From a bacterium (GTDB lineage: Bacteria > SZUA-79 > Acidulodesulfobacterales > Acidulodesulfobacteraceae), in NCBI GenBank assembly GCA_021818985.1, contig JAKASO010000001.1, forward strand, positions 105,305 to 169,304: a stretch of DNA of 64,000 bases. Direction: 5' to 3'. How positions within the stretch are numbered: position 1 is the first letter of the stretch; each line of letters begins with the position of its first letter. The translations under genes and the position numbers were made by a program. This document shows positions 59,210-64,000 of this stretch, one piece after another. The notes under the pieces were generated by a model, which saw only the letters and a program-made list of their open reading frames with translations, did not search any database and had not been told where the DNA came from.

Positions 59210-60742
59210 TTAATACTTTTCTATCAGGCTAATCGTCCGGTCAATAAGAAATGCCGTCTTGTCTTTATCTGACGACTCAGCATAAATCCTTAATAGCGGC
59301 TCGGTTCCCGATGCCCTGACGAGAAGCCACGAATTATCTTTATATTCAAATTTAAATCCATCCATGAAATTAGTTAATGCTATATTTTCTTTAAAAGGAA
59401 GCTGAAAATCCCCGTTTTTAAGATCTTTTATTAATTTTTCTTTTTTACCAGCATCAAGATAAATATCGCACCTTTTATATACATAGGGATAAGGATGTCC
59501 AAAAATACCGTTTATCAGCTTGCTTAAAGGCTTTTTTCTAAGCAGCATAACCTTAAGAAGCATAATAGCGTTAAATATTCCATCTCTTTCCGGCATATGG
59601 GACGTGATGCCGATGCCGCCGGATTCTTCACCCCCTATAAGAATATTGCCGCCCGGTTGAATCATAAGTCTTGCAATATTTTTAAATCCTACCGGAACTT
59701 CGTGCAATTTTAATTTATATTTGGCGCATATACGATCTATTGATTTAGAGACTGAAACGGTTTTGACTACCTCTCCAGAAAATCCTTCTTCCAGCAGAAA
59801 ATTTAAGAGCAGTGTAAATATTTTATGCGAATCTATAAAATTACCGGTTTCATCTACAGCGCCGATACGATCGGCATCGCCGTCGGTAGCAAAACCCACT
59901 GCGAATTTATTTTTTTCTCCTTTCTTTTTTGTCAGATCTATAAGTTTACCAAGATTTTCTTCGGCAGGCTCCGGATTTATGCCGGGAAAAAGAGGATTTA
60001 CTTCATTATTTATACAGCTATTTTTTATAGAAAACCTGTCCAATATAGAAGAAATAAACCCTATTCCCGCACCATACATAGGATCAATAATAACTTCCAG
60101 ATTCTTAAAGAGCGCACTATCTATCCTGTCAATGCCCGTGAATTTTATCACGTGGTCAATGTATCCGGTTTTAAGATCGGCATATATAATATTCTTCTGC
60201 GCATTGCCGCCGGAGTTACTATTGGCATTATTATAAAACTGAATATCGCCAATATTGCCGCCATAGTCTTTTACAACATCGTTAGAGCTGTTGGCAATAT
60301 TTTCGATCTCTTTAACATCTTCAAAGAGCATTGAACTGCCGTATGCACTTTTAAATTTAATTCCGTTATACATATACGGGTTATGACTTGCGGTGATCAT
60401 GACACCGGCTGATAAAAATCTCTTTTTTATGGTGAATGACAGAACCGGAGACGGGCAATAACCGTCCGAAAGGACTACCTTTATCCCTTTATTTGACAGG
60501 GCTTTAGCGCATACCAGAGCAAATTCTTTGGATAAAAAACGTGTATCATATCCCACGGCAACAGCCGGAAGATGAAGATCCTGATGAGATCTAACGAGAT
60601 AACTGCCAAAAGAAGCGCTGATAAGGCTTACTTTTTCAAAGGTAAAATTATCGGCAATTATACCTCTGTAACCATCCGTACCAAAATTTATATTTATCGT
60701 TTTTAACTGGCTTAAGGCAAGGTTTTGATTATCGTTAATCAT
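59210..60742 (-). CDS. phosphoglucomutase/phosphomannomutase
   Basis: 510 aa alpha-D-phosphohexomutase. The active-site serine is in TASHNPYMYNGIKFK, the metal loop is DGDADRIGAV, the sugar-binding loop is GGEESGGIG, and the phosphate-binding C-terminus is RASGTEPLLRIYAE. It interconverts glucose or mannose 1- and 6-phosphates. The downstream cupin protein has the mannose-phosphate isomerase pattern, so the pair may serve polysaccharide synthesis. Confidence 0.95.
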   Translation of the reverse strand: MINDNQNLALSQLKTININFGTDGYRGIIADNFTFEKVSLISASFGSYLVRSHQDLHLPAVAVGYDTRFLSKEFALVCAKALSNKGIKVVLSDGYCPSPVLSFTIKKRFLSAGVMITASHNPYMYNGIKFKSAYGSSMLFEDVKEIENIANSSNDVVKDYGGNIGDIQFYNNANSNSGGNAQKNIIYADLKTGYIDHVIKFTGIDRIDSALFKNLEVIIDPMYGAGIGFISSILDRFSIKNSCINNEVNPLFPGINPEPAEENLGKLIDLTKKKGEKNKFAVGFATDGDADRIGAVDETGNFIDSHKIFTLLLNFLLEEGFSGEVVKTVSVSKSIDRICAKYKLKLHEVPVGFKNIARLMIQPGGNILIGGEESGGIGITSHMPERDGIFNAIMLLKVMLLRKKPLSKLINGIFGHPYPYVYKRCDIYLDAGKKEKLIKDLKNGDFQLPFKENIALTNFMDGFKFEYKDNSWLLVRASGTEPLLRIYAESSDKDKTAFLIDRTISLIEKY

Positions 60743-60773
60743 TATCAGCTAAATCTGGCGGCTCCTTTTACTT

Positions 60774-61253
60774 TTATTGAATATCTCCTTCCGTGCCAGC
60801 TCTGCCATAGTCGTCTTCGATCATGATAATATCATCGTCGCCAAGATACTCGCCGCTTTGAAATTCCATAAGTATAAGATCGATAACCCCTGGATTTTCG
60901 ATCCTGTGACTTGTTAGCTTCGGTATATTTAAAAATTCGTTTATCTGGATATTGGAAGACTGATCTTCGATGCTGACAAATGCGGTTCCGCTTACGACAA
61001 AAATAAATTCGTTCCTATGAAAATGCCTCTGCAGACTGGTTCTCTTTTTAGGAGATATTTCAATTCTTCTGATTTTATAATTTCTGCCTTCATCTAAAAT
61101 ACTAACCCTGCCCCACGGCTTATTTTCCTGGTATGAACGAACGATAGAGGCTGCCGCGTCTTTTTCGGTATTGCTATAGGAAGGGTTGATGAATGCTTTA
61201 CGGGATAATCTTTCCTGATCTATTTTTGAAATAAATTCATCATCCTTTTGCAT
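60774..61253 (-). CDS. cupin protein, mannose-6-phosphate isomerase type II-like
   Basis: 159 aa. It has KPWGRVSILDEG, metal-binding SLQRHFHRNEFIFVVSGTA and LTSHRIENPG. This is the type II phosphomannose isomerase C-terminal domain, normally fused to a GDP-mannose pyrophosphorylase domain. Here the cupin stands alone. It precedes the phosphohexomutase by 31 bp on the minus strand. Confidence 0.9.
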   Translation of the reverse strand: MQKDDEFISKIDQERLSRKAFINPSYSNTEKDAAASIVRSYQENKPWGRVSILDEGRNYKIRRIEISPKKRTSLQRHFHRNEFIFVVSGTAFVSIEDQSSNIQINEFLNIPKLTSHRIENPGVIDLILMEFQSGEYLGDDDIIMIEDDYGRAGTEGDIQ

Positions 61254-61564
61254 GATATTTTAACATTTTACCTATATTGAACTATATTAAAACTATTATA
61301 TTAAAACTAATTTAATTTAATATTTTTATGTTCAAAAAGCAAGTAATATTTTTAATCCTAATCCCAATTTAGAAACTATTTAAAAAACCTCAATACTAAA
61401 TGTTAAAATAAAAAATGGCTGCCGGCATTGCAGGTTTAGCCAATTTATTTATTTTTATGATATAATTCTATAGAAAAAGTTGCATTATCATTTAATATTA
61501 TTTAATAATATCATTTAATTTTAATTTATTTACTTTTTGCCCTTTATGATTCCTTTATGATTTT
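61254..61564. other. 311-bp intergenic region
   Basis: Divergent region between the cupin gene and the PhoU-like gene. It is AT-rich with a short GC-rich imperfect hairpin (about 61417-61441) and a TATAAT-like hexamer at 61461-61466 that could serve the plus-strand gene; no convincing -35 is seen. Confidence 0.5.
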
Positions 61565-62215
61565 ATGATTAATGATGGATTAATGACAGATGACAGATTG
61601 CTGAGCGAAAAAACAGGCGAACTTTCTGGCATTGTGGAAAACAATCTTGAAGCAGTACTCAATATGCTTATCAATAATAATTTCGAGTCGTTTGCCAACA
61701 ACGATGAAGATTTTTATAGCGGCAGGACCAAAAAACTTAATAATGAAATACATAATGCGATAATAAACATTTTAAGCAATAAAAATGATAGAAGTTTGTA
61801 TATTCAAGCTTTAAGGATCAACTCCTTTTCTATAGAAATGCAAAATATTTTTACCTTGATCCTTTTAATAAAATTTAACATAAAAGAGCTTTCTAAATAT
61901 CCGCTTTTAAAAAGACAGGCAAGCATTCCCAATATTGCATTACTAATCAGTTCGATTGTCAAAAATAGCATAGATGCTTTTTTTGAAAATGACGTTAACT
62001 CCGCAGGCAAGGTATTGAAAGAGATAAAAAATATTAAATCTTTAAGCCAAAAAATATTAAAAGAATTGGCTCAAAGTCCAATCGAGGATGATGTTTTTGC
62101 AAATAAAAGCCGGATCGTTTATTATTCCGTGGTTATATCATACCTCGAAGAAATCGCTATCATAGCCGGAGGTATTGTTACAAATCTCGTGATACTTTCC
62201 ATTTATAACGATTAA
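61565..62215 (+). CDS. PhoU-like helical protein
   Basis: 216 aa, almost wholly helical. The pattern ALRINSFSIEMQNIFTLILLIKFNIKELSKYP followed by a second similar helical half (VKNSIDAFFENDVNSAGKVLKEIKNIKSL) fits the two three-helix bundles of PhoU. The usual metal-binding acid/Asn boxes are weak, so the assignment is modest. The true ATG may be at 61583. It lies 66 bp before ackA, so it may be in the same transcript. PhoU proteins modulate phosphate sensing or transport. Confidence 0.6.
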   Translation: MINDGLMTDDRLLSEKTGELSGIVENNLEAVLNMLINNNFESFANNDEDFYSGRTKKLNNEIHNAIINILSNKNDRSLYIQALRINSFSIEMQNIFTLILLIKFNIKELSKYPLLKRQASIPNIALLISSIVKNSIDAFFENDVNSAGKVLKEIKNIKSLSQKILKELAQSPIEDDVFANKSRIVYYSVVISYLEEIAIIAGGIVTNLVILSIYND

Positions 62216-62281
62216 TAAAATTCTTATTTATTGAACTTTTATTATTTTATTATTTGTTATATTCGTTATTATGATTATGCT

Positions 62282-63523
62282 ATGAATATCCTTTCTTTGA
62301 ACAGCGGTAGTTCTTCGGTTAAATTTGCCGTATTCGAACATCTAGATACGGATAAAAAAGATCCCGCCTTAATTAATATTTTTAATTTAAAAAAGATCTA
62401 TGACGGTAAGATTGAAGAAATAGGAAGCCCTTACTCATTCTTGTATTACGAATGGCAAAACGGCAAAAGATCGGATAGAGCAGTTATTAAAGATCATTTT
62501 TCAGCAATTTCCATCGTCATTAAAGAGCTTGCTATATCAAATATATCCAATATAAATATCATTGCCCATAGATTCGTTCATGGAGGCAATATTTATAAAA
62601 AACCCCTGATAGTTAAAAAATCCGATATAAATAAACTTTTAAAACTTAATGATCTCGCCCCGCTTCATAATCCATCCAATATTCTTGGTCTTAAAATCGC
62701 AATGAAACTTATACCTGCGGCAACGCAGATATGCTTCTTTGATACGGCATTTCATGCCACACTTCCAAAACATGCATATATTTATCCTTTACCCATGAAA
62801 TATTTTGAAAACCTCGGGATAAGAAGATTCGGATTTCACGGCATTTCTTATAACTATATAAATAAAATCATGAACATGGCTGGGTTTAGATTTAAAAAAA
62901 CTATAATATGCCATTTGGGAAACGGCTCAAGTATATGCGCCGTTAAAAACGGAAAATCGGTAGATACTTCAATGGGATATACACCATTAGAGGGGCTTAT
63001 GATGGGAACAAGAACGGGGGATATAGATCCTTCCCTTGCCTTTATTTTGAGAGCAAAATTAAAAATACCGGAAGGAGAGTTATATGATATTTTCAATAAA
63101 AAAAGCGGCCTTATCGGAATATCGAAAAAAACTTATGATTTAAAAGAGCTTCTGAATAATAAAGATAAATATTCAAAGCTTGCCGTAAAAATGTTTTGTT
63201 ATCGTATCATTAAATATATAGGCGCTTATTCGGCCTGTCTTAATGGACTCGACGCCTTAGTCTTTTCAGGAGGGATCGGAGAGAATTCTTATGTTATAAG
63301 AGATTATGTCTGTAAAAATTTAAGCTATTTAGGAATAAAATTAGACCGGATAAAAAATATTGAAGCATCCAACGCTATTATGAATGCCTGCTCGCTTGGG
63401 AAACTCGAACTTAAGAATTCTATTTTCACCATTAATGCAGGGAAACCTTCCGTTATCGTGGTTAAAACAGACGAAGAACTTATAATGGCAAGTGAAGCTA
63501 TGAGGGAAGTTTTTTATGCCTAA
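62282..63523 (+). CDS. ackA: acetate kinase
   Basis: 413 aa from the ATG at 62282 (MNILSLNSGSSSVKFAVF). The longer frame start is not homologous. Motifs are RFVHGG, FDTAFHATLP, CHLGNGSS, TPLEGLMMGTRTGDIDP, and VFSGGIGENS. It makes ATP and acetate from acetyl phosphate. No pta gene is present in the window. Confidence 0.97.
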   Translation: MNILSLNSGSSSVKFAVFEHLDTDKKDPALINIFNLKKIYDGKIEEIGSPYSFLYYEWQNGKRSDRAVIKDHFSAISIVIKELAISNISNINIIAHRFVHGGNIYKKPLIVKKSDINKLLKLNDLAPLHNPSNILGLKIAMKLIPAATQICFFDTAFHATLPKHAYIYPLPMKYFENLGIRRFGFHGISYNYINKIMNMAGFRFKKTIICHLGNGSSICAVKNGKSVDTSMGYTPLEGLMMGTRTGDIDPSLAFILRAKLKIPEGELYDIFNKKSGLIGISKKTYDLKELLNNKDKYSKLAVKMFCYRIIKYIGAYSACLNGLDALVFSGGIGENSYVIRDYVCKNLSYLGIKLDRIKNIEASNAIMNACSLGKLELKNSIFTINAGKPSVIVVKTDEELIMASEAMREVFYA

Positions 63524-63600
63524 AAGTGAACTTTTACTCACTACGAGGATGGAATTGAAGATGGAATTTATCTTTTCTTGACTCTTGACAATTTCCAGTC

Positions 63601-63630
63601 TTGACAGCTTCCGGAAAATAGTTGTATGAT
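63601..63630 (+). promoter_or_regulatory. promoter of tRNA-Arg
   Basis: TTGACA (63601-63606), 18-bp spacer, TATGAT (63625-63630), 21 bp before the tRNA. A further TTGACA lies a little upstream. Confidence 0.65.
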
Positions 63631-63651
63631 TTAATAATAAATAAGTAAAGT

Positions 63652-63728
63652 GCGTCCATAGCTCAGTTGGATAGAGCAACAGCCTTCTAAGCTGTGGGTC
63701 GGGCGTTCGAATCGCCCTGGACGCACCA
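63652..63728 (+). tRNA. tRNA-Arg (UCU)
   Basis: 77 nt with encoded CCA. The acceptor arms GCGTCCA and TGGACGC pair (63652-63658 with 63718-63724). The anticodon loop CTTCTAA between ACAGC and GCTGT gives anticodon TCT. The 3' part is a likely attachment site of the integrase that follows. Confidence 0.97.
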
Positions 63729-63731
63729 TTA

Positions 63732-63756
63732 AAAACTGCGGTAAATAAGCGGTTTT
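63732..63756 (+). terminator. possible terminator after tRNA-Arg
   Basis: AAAACTGC and GCGGTTTT pair (one G-U) around a 9-base loop, 4 bp after the encoded CCA. Confidence 0.45.
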
Positions 63757-63769
63757 GAAGATTTTTCTC

Positions 63770-63799
63770 TTGACACCAACATGAATTAAAATGTAAAAT
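63770..63799 (+). promoter_or_regulatory. integrase promoter with direct repeats
   Basis: TTGACA (63770-63775), 18-bp spacer, TAAAAT (63794-63799). The 12-base TAAAATGTAAAA occurs at 63787-63798 and again at 63817-63828, one copy over the -10 region. This could be an operator for the element's own regulator. Confidence 0.55.
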
Positions 63800-63865
63800 T
63801 ATGTATGAAAATGAGGTAAAATGTAAAAATTTTCCTACCTATTTACTACCGTAACGAGGTGAAAA

Positions 63866-64000
63866 ATGGCTTCAATATACAGGAAGAAAAATAATGATGT
63901 CTGGTATTACTGCATTACCTATAACGGCAGAAAATACCAGGGCTGCACTAAAACCACCGATAAACAATCTGCGAAATTAATTGCCGAGGCAAAACAAACC
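63866..64000 (+). CDS. tyrosine-recombinase-like integrase, N-terminal fragment cut by the window edge
   Basis: 45 codons are visible, starting MASIYRKKNNDVWYY and continuing ITYNGRKYQGCTKTTDK. This is the arm-site-binding N-terminal domain pattern (start of beta strands, then K-T-x-D-K-x-x-A) of phage-type integrases. A GAGGTG Shine-Dalgarno lies five bases before the ATG. Its place 137 bp after tRNA-Arg is typical of elements integrated at a tRNA 3' end. The catalytic domain is outside the window. Confidence 0.75.
   Translation, partial: MASIYRKKNNDVWYYCITYNGRKYQGCTKTTDKQSAKLIAEAKQT

Noticed and set aside
59721..60236. 171-codon plus-strand frame
   Set aside because: Antisense to the phosphohexomutase, which has all family motifs.

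Overview
The window is an AT-rich bacterial chromosome segment. The Gram-negative signs are two parvulin-type periplasmic chaperones, a lipobox and a Tat-type Rieske protein. The metabolic signs suggest anaerobic or facultative, sulfur-linked life: pyruvate phosphate dikinase, acetate kinase, an Fe-dependent alcohol dehydrogenase, two DsrE-fold proteins, a 2-hydroxyacyl-CoA dehydratase-type activase, an indolepyruvate:ferredoxin oxidoreductase-like pair, a YfhL-type ferredoxin and a tryptophanyl-tRNA synthetase carrying an Fe-S cysteine motif. The separate F0 operon also fits. I would guess a Desulfobacterota-like or related deep lineage, but no marker in the window fixes the taxonomy.

Layout. 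1-425: non-coding edge with a partial reading frame and a strong promoter. 426-2852: DUF4143-type ATPase, 13-bp tandem repeat, tRNA-Phe and an aquaporin. 2911-8366: glucoamylase-like GH15, an IS200 remnant, a secreted DsrE-fold protein, a radical SAM/SPASM protein and a short-chain dehydrogenase. 8400-10740: F0 operon (atpZ-atpI-c-a-c, minus strand) with two different c subunits. 10966-14149: cytochrome bc-type operon (Rieske, cytochrome b, membrane protein ending in a c-type heme domain). 14150-14517: mobile-element-end repeat. 14518-26591: compact minus-strand run ppdK-mfd-PPIase-PPIase-pdxA-uvrA, mostly overlapping or tightly spaced. 26728-30830: glyS, glyQ, nadA. 30988-39920: transporters, trxB, DsrE protein, trpS, uppS, alcohol dehydrogenase and a hydrolase. 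39960-41182: VapBC-type toxin-antitoxin, a 158-bp MITE-like element and the inverted partner of the 14.3-kb repeat. 41183-46978: aspS, a DHA2 efflux pump and a strongly diverged IorA/IorB-like pair, all on the plus strand. 46965-51928: Fur/PerR-type regulator, activase, a MoaD-MoaE fusion and a MoaB-type protein. 52278-54293: groESL with promoter, CIRCE operator and terminator. 54438-61253: ABC exporter, dcd, LOG-like protein, ferredoxin, enolase, phosphohexomutase and a cupin. 61565-63523: PhoU-like protein and ackA. 63652-64000: tRNA-Arg followed by the start of a tyrosine-recombinase-like integrase, so the right edge is probably the beginning of an integrated element.

Most genes are housekeeping. 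The points most worth following are: the MFS-IorA-IorB-like operon, whose oxidoreductase has lost its expected thiamine-diphosphate motif; the two signal-peptide-bearing c subunits, one with an Arg beside the ion site; the MoaD-MoaE fusion with an internal Gly-Gly; the Fe-S type TrpRS; the dispersed IS-end repeats; and the integrase beside tRNA-Arg. All calls are from reading the sequence. No database search was run.
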